A DNA stretch of 64,000 nt from Roseateles amylovorans (GCF_025398155.2 NZ_CP104562.2:3534001-3598000); one strand, 5' to 3'; counted from the first letter of the stretch, positions 37,611 through 46,786 are shown. Program-made: numbers and translations. The notes: generated from the letters alone by a model not told the origin.

Positions 37611-37637
37611 AGAAAAAGGCGCGGCATCCACGCCGCG
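37611..37637 (-). terminator. Terminator-like hairpin between iscA and hscB
   Basis: On the minus strand an 8-bp GC-only stem (GGCGCGGC/GCCGCGCC, loop of 6) is followed directly by TTTTT. It lies 45 bases after the iscA stop and about 130 bases before hscB, so it should end or attenuate the iscRSUA message before hscBA-fdx. Confidence 0.75.
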
Positions 37638-37681
37638 CCAATGTCCGACCCTGTCCCGACGCGCCCCCGAGGAGGCGGCAC

Positions 37682-38005
37682 TCAGACGCGGAAGGATTCG
37701 CCGCAGCCGCAGCGGTCCTTTTCCCGTGGATTGCGGAACTTGAAGCCCTCATTGAGGCCTTCGCGCACGAAATCCAGCTCGGTGCCATCCAGGTAGGGCA
37801 GGCTCTTCGGATCGATGAGCACCTTCACGCCGTGGCCTTCGAAGACCACATCGTCCGGGGTCACCTCATCGGCATATTCCAGCTTGTAGGCCAGGCCGGA
37901 GCAGCCGGTGGTCTTCACACCCAGTCGCACGCCCACGCCACGGCCACGCTTGCTGATGTAGCGCGTGACGTGGCGGGCAGCCGCTTCGGTCAGAGTGACG
38001 GACAT
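37682..38005 (-). CDS. iscA: A-type Fe-S carrier IscA
   Basis: A 107-aa carrier protein that accepts and delivers Fe-S clusters. The three conserved cysteines are in TTGCSGLAY and DRCGCGESF near the C-terminus. The ATG at 38005 gives MSVTLTEAAARHV, seven bases after the iscU stop; the longer frame upstream overlaps iscU. Confidence 0.97.
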   Translation of the reverse strand: MSVTLTEAAARHVTRYISKRGRGVGVRLGVKTTGCSGLAYKLEYADEVTPDDVVFEGHGVKVLIDPKSLPYLDGTELDFVREGLNEGFKFRNPREKDRCGCGESFRV

Positions 38006-38012
38006 GTCGACC

Positions 38013-38453
38013 TCAGGCCGTCGCGGTCGCGTCGACAGCAGCACCCGCGGTCGCCGAAGCGGCGCTGCCGGTGTGGTGTCGGGCACGGTAATCATCCACC
38101 GCCGCCTTGATCGCGTCTTCGGCCAGGATGGAGCAATGGATCTTCACTGGCGGCAGCGCGAGCTCTTCCGCGATGTGGGTGTTCTTGATCGACAGCGCTT
38201 CGTCCAGGCTCTTGCCCTTGACCCATTCGGTCACCAGCGAGCTCGACGCAATCGCGGAGCCGCAACCGTAGGTCTTGAACTTTGCGTCCTCGATCAGGCC
38301 CGTGGCCGGGTTCACCTTGATCTGCAGCTTCATCACGTCGCCGCAGGCGGGTGCGCCCACCATGCCGGTACCGATGGTGTCGTCGCCCTTGTCGAAGGCG
38401 CCGACATTGCGGGGATTTTCGTAGTGGTCGATGACCTTGTCGCTGTATGCCAT
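38013..38453 (-). CDS. iscU: Fe-S cluster scaffold IscU
   Basis: A 146-aa scaffold on which new clusters are built. The three ligand cysteines are in GAPACGDVMKLQ, KTYGCGSAIASSS and KIHCSILAEDAI. The LPPVK motif bound by HscA is seen as LPPVKIHC. The C-terminal 15 residues are an Ala/Thr-rich extension. Confidence 0.98.
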   Translation of the reverse strand: MAYSDKVIDHYENPRNVGAFDKGDDTIGTGMVGAPACGDVMKLQIKVNPATGLIEDAKFKTYGCGSAIASSSLVTEWVKGKSLDEALSIKNTHIAEELALPPVKIHCSILAEDAIKAAVDDYRARHHTGSAASATAGAAVDATATA

Positions 38454-38533
38454 GGCTGTTTCTCCAACGTCTTGTTTATGCGTTCACTGCGTTCACGCGG
38501 ACCGCTTGTCGCTTGATGCCTGATGTGGGACGC

Positions 38534-39754
38534 TCAATGCGCCGCCCACTGGATGGTGCTGATGTCGACGCCATCCTTGTACATGTCCCACAAGGGCGAC
38601 AAATCGCGCAGCTTGGCCACGCGGTCCTTCAGCAGCGAGACGGCGTAATCGATTTCTTCCTCGGTCGTGAAGCGACCGATCGTCATCCGAAGCGACGAGT
38701 GCGCCAGCTCATCGCTGCGACCCAAGGCACGCAGCACGTAGCTGGGCTCCAGGCTCGCGGAGGTGCAGGCCGATCCCGACGACACGGCAATGCCCTTGAT
38801 GCCCATGATCAACGACTCGCCTTCCACATAATTGAAGGAGGCATTGACGTTGTGCGGCACCCGACGGGTCATGTCGCCGTTGATGAACACCTGCTCGATG
38901 TCCTTCAGCCCGTCCAGCAGACGCTGTTGCAGCGCCTTGATGCGCGGCAGCTCGGTCGCCATTTCTTCCCGCGCGATGCGGAAGGCTTCGCCCATGCCCA
39001 CGATCTGGTGTGTCGGCAATGTGCCGGAACGCAGACCGCGTTCGTGACCGCCACCGTGCATCTGCGCTTCCAGACGCACCCGCGGCTTGCGACGCACATA
39101 CAGCGCGCCGATGCCCTTCGGGCCGTAGGACTTGTGCGAGGCCAGGCTCATCAGGTCGACCGGCAGCGTCGCCAGGTCAATTTCCACCTTGCCGGTCGCC
39201 TGGGCGGCGTCGACGTGGAACACGATGCCCTTCTCACGGCACAGCGCGCCGATGGTCGGGATGTCCTGGATCACGCCGATCTCGTTGTTCACGAACATCA
39301 CCGAGATCAGGATCGTGTCGGGGCGGATCGCCGCTTTGAGGGCTTCCAAATCCAGCAGTCCGTCTTCCTGGACATCGAGGTAGGTCACCTCGAAGCCTTG
39401 GCGCTCCAGCTCACGCGTGGTGTCCAGCACCGCCTTGTGCTCGGTCTTGACGGTGATCAGATGCTTGCCGCGACTCTGGTAGAAGTGCGCAGCACCTTTG
39501 ATCGCCAGGTTGTTGGACTCGGTCGCGCCGGAGGTCCAGACAATTTCACGCGGATCCGCGCCGATCAGTTTGGCGACTTCGATGCGCGCCTTCTCGACGG
39601 CCTCTTCCGCCTCCCAGCCCCAGGCATGACTGCGCGAAGCCGGGTTGCCGAAATGTTCGCGCAACCACGGGATCATCGCGTCGACGACGCGCGGATCCAC
39701 CGGCGTGGTGGCGCCGTAGTCCATGTAAATGGGGAAATGCGGGGTCATGTCCAT
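38534..39754 (-). CDS. iscS: Cysteine desulfurase IscS
   Basis: A 406-aa PLP enzyme that takes sulfur from cysteine for clusters, thio-tRNA and cofactors. The PLP lysine is in SLASHKSYGPKGIGAL and the persulfide-forming cysteine in SSGSACTSASLEPSYVLRALG. The start at 39754 (MDMTPHFPIYMDYGATTPVD) has an AGAAGAAG site upstream. Confidence 0.98.
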   Translation of the reverse strand: MDMTPHFPIYMDYGATTPVDPRVVDAMIPWLREHFGNPASRSHAWGWEAEEAVEKARIEVAKLIGADPREIVWTSGATESNNLAIKGAAHFYQSRGKHLITVKTEHKAVLDTTRELERQGFEVTYLDVQEDGLLDLEALKAAIRPDTILISVMFVNNEIGVIQDIPTIGALCREKGIVFHVDAAQATGKVEIDLATLPVDLMSLASHKSYGPKGIGALYVRRKPRVRLEAQMHGGGHERGLRSGTLPTHQIVGMGEAFRIAREEMATELPRIKALQQRLLDGLKDIEQVFINGDMTRRVPHNVNASFNYVEGESLIMGIKGIAVSSGSACTSASLEPSYVLRALGRSDELAHSSLRMTIGRFTTEEEIDYAVSLLKDRVAKLRDLSPLWDMYKDGVDISTIQWAAH

Positions 39755-39860
39755 GGGATAGCTTCTTCTTCTGACCAACTGGTACGGAAACTGGCGCTTG
39801 CAGTCACATCCGCCCATCGTGGCCCGTCGTGGCCCGACGGCCCGGCGGAGGACCGATGGC

Positions 39861-40394
39861 CTACTTGCTCAGGGCATTGCCCAGTGCAAACACGGAATTG
39901 GGTGCGGTGATGCGGATCGGCTTGACGACCGGCGTGCTGGAGATCGCGCGCTTGATCGGGGCTTCTTCCACAGTGACGCCCTTGGCCAGCTGGTCATCCA
40001 CCAGCTTGCGCAGCGTGACCGAGTCGAGATACTCGATCATCTTGTTGTTCAGCGCGGTCCACAGGTCGTGCGTGATGCAGCGGCCGGTGTCGTCACCCAT
40101 GCAATTTTCCTTGCCGCCGCAGCCGGTGGCATCGATCGGCTCGTCGACCGCCACGATGATGTCGGCCACGGTGATCTCATCGGAACGCCGGCCCAGCGAG
40201 TAACCTCCGCCGGGACCTCGGGTGCTTTCGACCAGTTGGTGACGGCGCAGTTTGCCGAACAGCTGTTCCAGGTAGGACAGCGAGATCTGCTGGCGTTGGC
40301 TGATGGCCGCGAGTGCGACCGGGCCGCCGTTTTCACGGAGCGCCAGATCAATCATCGCGGTGACAGCAAAACGACCTTTGGTGGTGAGACGCAT
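39861..40394 (-). CDS. iscR: Rrf2-family Fe-S regulator IscR
   Basis: A 177-aa [2Fe-2S] repressor of the isc genes. The winged helix begins MRLTTKGRFAVTAMIDLAL; the cluster cysteines are CGGKENCMGDDTGRC (three conserved Cys near residues 92, 98 and 104). The ATG at 40394 follows AAGGAGAAG. It heads the isc run, 106 bases before iscS. A likely autoregulatory site lies upstream at 40488-40512. Confidence 0.97.
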   Translation of the reverse strand: MRLTTKGRFAVTAMIDLALRENGGPVALAAISQRQQISLSYLEQLFGKLRRHQLVESTRGPGGGYSLGRRSDEITVADIIVAVDEPIDATGCGGKENCMGDDTGRCITHDLWTALNNKMIEYLDSVTLRKLVDDQLAKGVTVEEAPIKRAISSTPVVKPIRITAPNSVFALGNALSK

Positions 40395-40487
40395 CGAACT
40401 TCTCCTTGGCCGGTGAAGGCAGCAGGACCTTGAAGCGGCAGCCCGGCGACCCCGGACCGACTCACGAAGCAGGGTTAACCCCTCGCT

Positions 40488-40512
40488 ATAGGTGAGCATT
40501 CTACTCGGGTAA
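40488..40512 (-). promoter_or_regulatory. Candidate IscR (type 1) binding site
   Basis: A 25-base imperfect palindrome about 95 bases upstream of iscR. On the plus strand its halves are ATAGGTGAGC and CTACTCGGGTAA around an AT-rich centre, matching the ATA-CY-GACT...AGTC-RG-TAT form of known type 1 IscR sites. It fits negative autoregulation by holo-IscR. Confidence 0.6.
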
Positions 40513-40558
40513 GCAAAAGCTTGCTCGGGTTACCCCCGACACGCGCCCGGAGGCGCGA

Positions 40559-41029
40559 TCAAGGGCCGATGCGGGCGACGATTTGCTGCGCCAGACGCTC
40601 GCAACCCTGCTCGATTCGGTCAAGCACATCCTCAAAGCCGTCCGGGCCGCCGTAGTAGGGATCGGGGATCTCGACCTCGCCGGGGAGCAGCCCCAGCCGG
40701 TGCTGGAGGGGCGCTGGGCAGCGACGGCGCAATTCACGCAGGTGCCCGGCGTCCATGGCCACGATCAGATCGAAGCGCTCGAAATCATTCGGGCGAAGCG
40801 CGCGCGCCCGTTGGCCGGAGAGCTCGTAGCCCCTCTTTCGGGCATGGTCTTGGCTGCGAGGATCCGGAGGCTCCCCAGCGTGCCAGCCCTGCACGCCGGC
40901 CGAGTCAATGTGGACTCGGTCCGCCCATCCCAGCGACGACAGCTTCGAGCGAAGCACGCCTTCAGCGGTGGGCGACCGGCAGATGTTTCCGGTGCAGACG
41001 AAGAGAACAGACAGATCAACGCTGGACAT
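40559..41029 (-). CDS. Low-molecular-weight protein-tyrosine phosphatase
   Basis: A 156-aa phosphatase. The P-loop CTGNICRS is at residues 12-19 with nucleophile Cys12; the general acid aspartate is in IPDPYYGGPDGFEDV. The ATG at 41029 is chosen over an upstream alternative by alignment to the family. LMW-PTP next to iscR is a common order in Burkholderiales. Physiological substrate unknown. Confidence 0.94.
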   Translation of the reverse strand: MSSVDLSVLFVCTGNICRSPTAEGVLRSKLSSLGWADRVHIDSAGVQGWHAGEPPDPRSQDHARKRGYELSGQRARALRPNDFERFDLIVAMDAGHLRELRRRCPAPLQHRLGLLPGEVEIPDPYYGGPDGFEDVLDRIEQGCERLAQQIVARIGP

Positions 41030-41168
41030 GGTGAGATTCTCCAGGCCTGCATCGTCTTTACAAACTGTCAACCCGCCGCTATCGCAGCCACGATGACCCT
41101 TCCGCGGACGTCGCGTGCCTGGATTTCAGGGCATGCTGTGCCGGCAACCATTCCTCATCCAAGCAGCT

Positions 41169-41216
41169 CGGCACCTCAACAGTCCGGCAGCTCAACAGTT
41201 CGGCAGCCCAACAGTC
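41169..41216. repeat. 16-bp tandem repeat
   Basis: Three adjacent 16-bp copies: CGGCACCTCAACAGTC, CGGCAGCTCAACAGTT and CGGCAGCCCAACAGTC, two or three mismatches between copies. They lie in the spacer between the phosphatase gene and the small membrane protein. Confidence 0.85.
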
Positions 41217-41232
41217 ACACAACGCCCAAGGC

Positions 41233-41508
41233 TTACCCACCTGACCACCCCGCGCGCAGCACGCTCAAGATCAAGGCAACGACCGACACGAATGCCGCCA
41301 CACTGGCCAAGGTCGTGCCGATGACCCAGCGCTGCATCTCGCCGAAGCCTTTGTGCATCTCGGCTCGCAGGCGACCCTCCAGGTCACTGAGGTCAGCTTT
41401 GGTGGCGAGCGTCGGGATCACCGTGCGCCACTTCGTTTCAAGGGTGATGAGGCGTTTGTCCATGTGGACATGGTCATCCGGCGCCGCCCGAGGCTCAATA
41501 GCAGCCAC
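41233..41508 (-). CDS. Small coiled-coil membrane protein, hypothetical
   Basis: A 91-aa protein, with GTG at 41508 as start; the ATG at 41463 would give 76 residues (MDKRLITLETKWRTVIPTLA). Residues about 35-60 (ATKADLSDLEGRLRAEMHKGFGEMQ) look like a short coiled coil and are followed by one membrane helix (IGTTLASVAAFVSVVALILSVL). Such proteins are common next to mobile or housekeeping genes and have no known function. Confidence 0.5.
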   Translation of the reverse strand: MAAIEPRAAPDDHVHMDKRLITLETKWRTVIPTLATKADLSDLEGRLRAEMHKGFGEMQRWVIGTTLASVAAFVSVVALILSVLRAGWSGG

Positions 41509-41582
41509 TGCACGAGCAACCCCTCTTCGTCTCAGGAAGATGTCAGGGATACCACCTGAACCAGTGGGTTCGTTACCACCCC

Positions 41583-43724
41583 TTACGACTTGCCCGACGC
41601 GATCGGCACGACGTTGTCGTGCACCGCCGCGCCGAAAGCCTGCTCCTTGAGTTGCGCCAATTGATCGCGCAGCCGCGCGGCCTTCTCGAATTCGAGGTTG
41701 CGCGCATGCTCCAGCATCTGCTTTTCCAGTTGCGTGATGCGCTTGCTCAGATCCTTCTCGCTCATCGCCTCGACCTCGGCGGCCTCGTGGATCAGCTTGG
41801 CGTCATCCCGTCCGGGCTTGTCGCTGTAGACCCCGTCGATCAAGTCGCGAATGCGCTTGACGACGCCGCGCGGCGTGATCCCGTTTTCGGCGTTGAAGGC
41901 GACCTGCTTGGCGCGGCGCCGCTCGGTCTCCCCAATGGCCTTGCGCATCGACTCGGTCATGCGGTCCGCATAGAGGATGGCCTTGCCGTTGACGTTGCGC
42001 GCCGCCCGCCCGATGGTCTGGATCAAACTGCGCTCGGCGCGCAGGAAGCCTTCCTTGTCGGCATCCAGAATGGCCACCAGCGAGACCTCCGGAATGTCCA
42101 GGCCCTCTCGCAGCAGGTTGATCCCCACCAGCACGTCGAAAGTCCCCAGGCGCAGGTCCCGCAGGATCTCGACCCGCTCCACCGTATCGATGTCCGAATG
42201 CAGATAGCGGACCTTCACCCCGTTGTCGCTGAGGTATTCGGTCAACTGCTCCGCCATGCGCTTGGTCAACGTGGTGATCAGCACCCGCTCATGGATCTCC
42301 ACCCGGTCACGGATCTCCTGCAGGACATCGTCGACCTGATGAACGGCCGGACGCACCTCCACAATCGGATCCACCAGACCGGTCGGCCGCACCAATTGCT
42401 CGACCACGTTGCCGGCCTGGCGCTTTTCATAGTCGCCTGGGGTCGCCGACACGAAGATCGCCTGGCGCATCTTGCGTTCGTACTCTTCGAACTTCAGCGG
42501 TCGGTTGTCCATGGCGGACGGCAGACGGAAGCCGTAGTCGACCAGGGTGCTCTTGCGGGCCCGGTCGCCGTTGTACATGCCGCCGAATTGCCCGATCAGC
42601 ACATGGCTCTCGTCCAGGAACATCAGCGCATCCGGCGGCAGGTAGTCCACCAGCGTCGGCGGCGGATCGCCCGGCGCCGCGCCCGACAGGTGCCGGGTGT
42701 AGTTCTCGATGCCCTTGCAATGGCCCACCTCCTGCAACATCTCCAAGTCAAACCGGGTGCGCTGCTCCAACCGCTGCGCTTCCACCAGCTTGCCTTCCTT
42801 GATGAAGAAGGCCACACGCTCGCGCAGCTCCTCCTTGATCGTCTCGATCGCCGCCACCACACGGTCCCGCGGCGTCACATAGTGACTGGAGGGATAAACC
42901 GTGAAGCGCGGGATCTTCTGCCGGATCTGACCCGTCAGCGGATCGAACAGCTGCAGCCCTTCCAGCTCGTCATCGAACAGTTCGATGCGCAGCGCCAGCT
43001 CCGAGTGCTCGGCCGGGAAGACGTCGATGGTGTCGCCACGCACGCGGAAATGGCCGCGGGTGAATTCCATCTCGTTGCGGGTGTACTGCATCCGCGCCAG
43101 CTGCGCGATCACATCGCGCTGACCGACTTTGTCCCCCACCCGCAGCGTCATCACCATCTGGTGGTAGTCGCTGGGGTTGCCGATGCCGTAGATCGCCGAC
43201 ACCGACGCCACGATCACCACATCACGACGTTCCAGCAGGCTCTTGGTGCAGGACAGCCGCAACTGCTCGATCTGCTCATTGATCGCGCTGTCCTTCTCGA
43301 TGAACAGGTCGCGCTGCGGCACATAGGCCTCGGGCTGGTAGTAGTCGTAGTAGCTGACGAAGTACTCGACGGCGTTCTTCGGGAAGAACTCCCGGAACTC
43401 GCTGTACAGCTGCGCCGCCAACGTCTTGTTCGGCGCGAAGATGATCGCGGGGCGACCCAGCCGCGCGATGGTGTTGGCCATCGTGAAGGTCTTGCCTGAG
43501 CCCGTCACGCCCAGCAGCGTCTGGAAGCTCTCGCCGTCGTTCACCCCTTCGACGAGCTGCTGAATCGCCGTGGGCTGATCACCCGCCGGCGGATACGGCT
43601 GGAAGAGCTGGAACGGAGAGCCTTCGAAAGAGACGAATTCGCCCTTCGGCAGCGCTTGTGCCGGGTCGCTCGCCGCCTCGGCGGCGGGCGGGACAACAGG
43701 CTTGGCAACAGTGGATCGACTCAT
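41583..43724 (-). CDS. uvrB: Excinuclease ABC subunit B
   Basis: A 713-aa DNA helicase-like damage recogniser of nucleotide excision repair. It has Walker A GVTGSGKTFTMAN near residue 63, the beta-hairpin YYDYYQPEAYVPQRD, DEXX-type DESH in LMFLDESHVLIGQ, the helicase motifs RAARNVNG, and a C-terminal UVR motif (RITQLEKQMLEHARNLEFEKAARLRDQL) that contacts UvrC. It has an extra N-terminal 35 residues, Ala/Pro-rich. It is divergent from the aminotransferase gene. Confidence 0.98.
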   Translation of the reverse strand: MSRSTVAKPVVPPAAEAASDPAQALPKGEFVSFEGSPFQLFQPYPPAGDQPTAIQQLVEGVNDGESFQTLLGVTGSGKTFTMANTIARLGRPAIIFAPNKTLAAQLYSEFREFFPKNAVEYFVSYYDYYQPEAYVPQRDLFIEKDSAINEQIEQLRLSCTKSLLERRDVVIVASVSAIYGIGNPSDYHQMVMTLRVGDKVGQRDVIAQLARMQYTRNEMEFTRGHFRVRGDTIDVFPAEHSELALRIELFDDELEGLQLFDPLTGQIRQKIPRFTVYPSSHYVTPRDRVVAAIETIKEELRERVAFFIKEGKLVEAQRLEQRTRFDLEMLQEVGHCKGIENYTRHLSGAAPGDPPPTLVDYLPPDALMFLDESHVLIGQFGGMYNGDRARKSTLVDYGFRLPSAMDNRPLKFEEYERKMRQAIFVSATPGDYEKRQAGNVVEQLVRPTGLVDPIVEVRPAVHQVDDVLQEIRDRVEIHERVLITTLTKRMAEQLTEYLSDNGVKVRYLHSDIDTVERVEILRDLRLGTFDVLVGINLLREGLDIPEVSLVAILDADKEGFLRAERSLIQTIGRAARNVNGKAILYADRMTESMRKAIGETERRRAKQVAFNAENGITPRGVVKRIRDLIDGVYSDKPGRDDAKLIHEAAEVEAMSEKDLSKRITQLEKQMLEHARNLEFEKAARLRDQLAQLKEQAFGAAVHDNVVPIASGKS

Positions 43725-43891
43725 CAGACTACTCTCAGGCTACGCTCAGGGTTACCCAGGATGACGACCATTCCCTGCCTACAATCGGCAGGCTTCGCTG
43801 GGCGTCTCAACACGACAGCGTAGCGCAGCCGGCGATCCCTGTCGGCTCACTGCCTCTTCGCTCTTGCCAACGCACTGTCAGGAAAGCCTCC

Positions 43892-45094
43892 ATGTCCCTG
43901 TTCGCCGCCGTCGCCATGGCCCCTCGCGACCCCATCCTGGGCCTGAACGAACAATTCAATGCCGACCCCAACCCCAACAAGGTCAACCTGGGCGTGGGCG
44001 TGTACTACGACGACAACGGCAAACTGCCGCTGCTGGGCTGCGTGGCCACCGCCGAAGCGCAGATGCAGGCCGCCCCGAAGGCACGCGGCTACCTGCCGAT
44101 CGACGGCATCGTCGCCTATGACCAAGCGGTGCAGGCGCTGGTGTTCGGTGCCGATGCGGAGGTCCTGAAGGCCAAGCGCGTGGCGACCGTCCAGGCCCTG
44201 GGCGGCACCGGCGGCCTGAAGATCGGCGCCGACTTCCTGAAGCGACTGAACCCGGCGGCCAAGGTGCTGATCTCGGATCCGTCCTGGGAAAACCACCGGG
44301 CGCTGTTCACCAACGCCGGCTTCACCGTCGAGACCTATCCCTACTACGACGCCGCCCAGCGTGGCATCCATGTCGAAGGCATGCTGACGGCGCTCAATGC
44401 GGCGCCAGCGGGCACGGTCATCGTGCTGCACGCCTGCTGCCACAACCCCACCGGCTATGACCTGACGCCCGCCCAGTGGGCGAGGGTGGTCGAGACCGTC
44501 AAGGCCCGCCAACTGGTGGCCTTCCTCGACATGGCCTATCAGGGCTTCGGCGAGGGCATCGCCGAAGACGGCGCGGTGATCCAGCAGTTCCTGGACGCCG
44601 GCCTGGACTTCTTTGTCTCCACCAGCTTCTCCAAGAGCTTCTCCCTGTACGGCGAGCGCGTCGGCGCGCTGAGCGTGGTCTGCGCCAATGCGGAAGAGAC
44701 CACCAAGGTCCTGAGCCAGCTCAAGATCGTCATCCGCACCAACTACTCCAACCCGCCCACCCACGGCGCCCAGGTGGTGGCCACAGTGCTGTCCACGCCG
44801 GCCCTGAGGGCCCAATGGGAAGAAGAGCTGGCAGGCATGCGGGTGCGCATCCGCCAGATGCGCGAAGCCCTGGTGATCGAACTTAAGGCCGCCGGCATCC
44901 AGGAAGACCTGAGCTTTGTCACCCGGCAGAAGGGCATGTTCAGCTACTCCGGCCTCAGCACCGAGCAGATGCAGCGACTGCGCAGCGAATTCGGCGTGTA
45001 TGGCGTCGATTCGGGCCGCATCTGCGTCGCCGCATTGAACAGCAAGAACATCAAGGCGGTGGCCGCCGCGATTGCCGCGGTCAAGAAGGCCTGA
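43892..45094 (+). CDS. Aromatic/aspartate amino acid aminotransferase (class I)
   Basis: A 400-aa PLP enzyme of the AspC/TyrB group. It starts MSLFAAVAMAPRDPILGLNE and shows NPNKVNLGVGVYYDDNG, ACCHNPTGYDLTPAQW and the PLP lysine (about residue 248) in STSFSKSFSLYGERVGAL. The C-terminal arginine region GLSTEQMQRLRSEFGVYGVDSGRICVAAL is present. CAGGAA lies before the ATG at 43892. The exact substrate (aspartate or aromatic) cannot be set from sequence alone. Confidence 0.94.
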   Translation: MSLFAAVAMAPRDPILGLNEQFNADPNPNKVNLGVGVYYDDNGKLPLLGCVATAEAQMQAAPKARGYLPIDGIVAYDQAVQALVFGADAEVLKAKRVATVQALGGTGGLKIGADFLKRLNPAAKVLISDPSWENHRALFTNAGFTVETYPYYDAAQRGIHVEGMLTALNAAPAGTVIVLHACCHNPTGYDLTPAQWARVVETVKARQLVAFLDMAYQGFGEGIAEDGAVIQQFLDAGLDFFVSTSFSKSFSLYGERVGALSVVCANAEETTKVLSQLKIVIRTNYSNPPTHGAQVVATVLSTPALRAQWEEELAGMRVRIRQMREALVIELKAAGIQEDLSFVTRQKGMFSYSGLSTEQMQRLRSEFGVYGVDSGRICVAALNSKNIKAVAAAIAAVKKA

Positions 45095-45179
45095 ACCGAC
45101 ACGGGCGGGGCCTGACGCCCGCCCAGCCGCTCAAGCGTCATCCGCACGCCGGGCAGCCACTCACCCGCACAGCGATCCC

Positions 45180-45223
45180 AACGGGGTCGACCGTCACCAT
45201 GCGGTCGACCCCGTTTGCTTTTT
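45180..45223 (+). terminator. Rho-independent terminator of the aminotransferase gene
   Basis: A perfect 14-bp stem (AACGGGGTCGACCG / CGGTCGACCCCGTT) with 8-base loop, then TGCTTTTT, starting 86 bases after the stop at 45094. Confidence 0.9.
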
Positions 45224-45398
45224 GGATCGACCACCGCCCCACCCCGTCACCTTGGCGACACCTCCAACCCCACAATGCGGCGGGCCGGCGGGCACGGGCC
45301 CGGTTTTCCGGCGATTTGTGACGATTTGAGGGCACTGACACGACTTTGACGCATGCCGCTGCGGCTCACGCGGCGCACACTCCCGGCATCGGCGGGCC

Positions 45399-45423
45399 TA
45401 GAATTGCTGCATTGCACAATGCC
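45399..45423 (+). promoter_or_regulatory. Candidate phaZ promoter -10 with TGC-rich palindrome
   Basis: TAGAAT (45399-45404) resembles a -10 box. Directly after it lies TTGCTGCATTGCACAATGCC, rich in TGC/GCA half-sites, where a repressor would block initiation. TGC-type palindromes are known targets of PhaR, the PHB-responsive repressor; identity here is inferred. The rest of 45224-45475 holds nothing else that I recognise. Confidence 0.35.
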
Positions 45424-45475
45424 AATTCCCGGCGGTCTCACCGCGGTCTCACCGTTCCTCCACAGGGGTAGCCAG

Positions 45476-46786
45476 ATGCTCTATCAGTTGTACGAAACCC
45501 AGCGCGCGCTCCTGAGCCCTTTCTCGGAATTCGCCAGCGCCTCCGCCAAGCTGTACAGCCACCCGTTGTCGCCGTTCGCGCACACACCGATGTCGCATCG
45601 GCTGTCTGCCGGCCTGGACCTGATGCACCGCCTGGCCAAGGAATACGAAAAGCCGGAGTTCAACCTCCACAGCGTGAAGGTCGATGGCGTGGATGTGGCC
45701 ATCCAGGAACTGGTGGCCCTGGAAAAGCCGTTCTGTCGCCTGCTGCGCTTCAAGCGCTACACCGACGACCTGAAGGTGCTGGGCAAGATGAAGTCGCAGC
45801 CCACCGTGCTGGTGGTGGCCCCGCTCTCCGGCCATCACGCCACGCTGCTGCGTGATACCGTCGCCCAACTGCTCAAGGACCACAAGGTCTTCATCACCGA
45901 CTGGACCGATGCCCGCATGGTGTCGCTCGAGAACGGCCCCTTCCACCTCGATGACTATGTCGAGTATGTGCAGGACTTCATCCGCCATGTCGGCGCCGAC
46001 TGCCACGTGATCTCCGTCTGCCAGCCCACCGTCCCGGTGCTGGCGGCGATTTCGCTCATGGCCAGCCAGGGCGAACCCACGCCGCGCTCGATGACGATGA
46101 TGGGCGGCCCGATCGACGCCCGCCGCAGCCCGACCGCGGTCAACAACCTGGCGATGAACAAGAGCTACAGCTGGTTCGAGAACAACGTCATCTACCGGGT
46201 GCCGACCAACTACCCAGGCGCCGGACGCGAGGTTTACCCCGGCTTCCTGCAGCACACCGGCTTCGTGGCCATGAACCCGGATCGCCACCTCACCTCCCAC
46301 TACGACTACTTCCTGGACCTGGTCCGCGGCGACGACGACAGCGCCGATGCCCACCGCCGCTTCTACGACGAGTACAACGCGGTCCTGGACATGCCCGCCG
46401 AGTACTACCTGGACACCATCAAGACGGTCTTCCAGGACTTCGCGCTGGTCAACGGCACCTGGGACGTGCGCGGCCACCGGGTCCGCCCGCAGGACATCAC
46501 CACCACCGCCCTCCTCACGGTCGAGGGCGAACTCGACGACATCTCTGGCGCCGGCCAGACCCGCGCCGCCCATGAGCTGTGCAACGGCATCAGCACCCAG
46601 CACCAGTTCCATTACGACGCGGTGGGTGCCGGCCACTACGGGATCTTCTCGGGTCGCCGCTGGCGGGAAAAGGTCTATCCGGTGATTCGGGACTTCATTG
46701 CCAAGTACGATGCGGCCCCGTTGACATCCACCGCCGCGCCCAAGCGTGCCACCTCCGCACGCCGATCGCGCCAAACCGCTGAGTGA
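45476..46786 (+). CDS. phaZ: Intracellular polyhydroxybutyrate depolymerase
   Basis: A 436-aa depolymerase of the intracellular, amorphous-PHB type (Ralstonia PhaZ1 group). It begins MLYQLYETQRALLSPFSEFA, has no signal peptide, and carries a cysteine nucleophile in place of the lipase-box serine: SVCQPTVPVLAA with Cys182, matching Cys183 of PhaZ1 in the literature. The C-terminal His is probably in GAGHYGIFSGRRWRE. It works on carbon-storage granules in the cytosol. Its stop overlaps the GTG of the next gene. Confidence 0.95.
   Translation: MLYQLYETQRALLSPFSEFASASAKLYSHPLSPFAHTPMSHRLSAGLDLMHRLAKEYEKPEFNLHSVKVDGVDVAIQELVALEKPFCRLLRFKRYTDDLKVLGKMKSQPTVLVVAPLSGHHATLLRDTVAQLLKDHKVFITDWTDARMVSLENGPFHLDDYVEYVQDFIRHVGADCHVISVCQPTVPVLAAISLMASQGEPTPRSMTMMGGPIDARRSPTAVNNLAMNKSYSWFENNVIYRVPTNYPGAGREVYPGFLQHTGFVAMNPDRHLTSHYDYFLDLVRGDDDSADAHRRFYDEYNAVLDMPAEYYLDTIKTVFQDFALVNGTWDVRGHRVRPQDITTTALLTVEGELDDISGAGQTRAAHELCNGISTQHQFHYDAVGAGHYGIFSGRRWREKVYPVIRDFIAKYDAAPLTSTAAPKRATSARRSRQTAE

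Noticed and set aside
41169..41216. Repeats as a CRISPR array
   Set aside because: The copies are directly adjacent without spacers and only 16 bp long; no cas gene is near.
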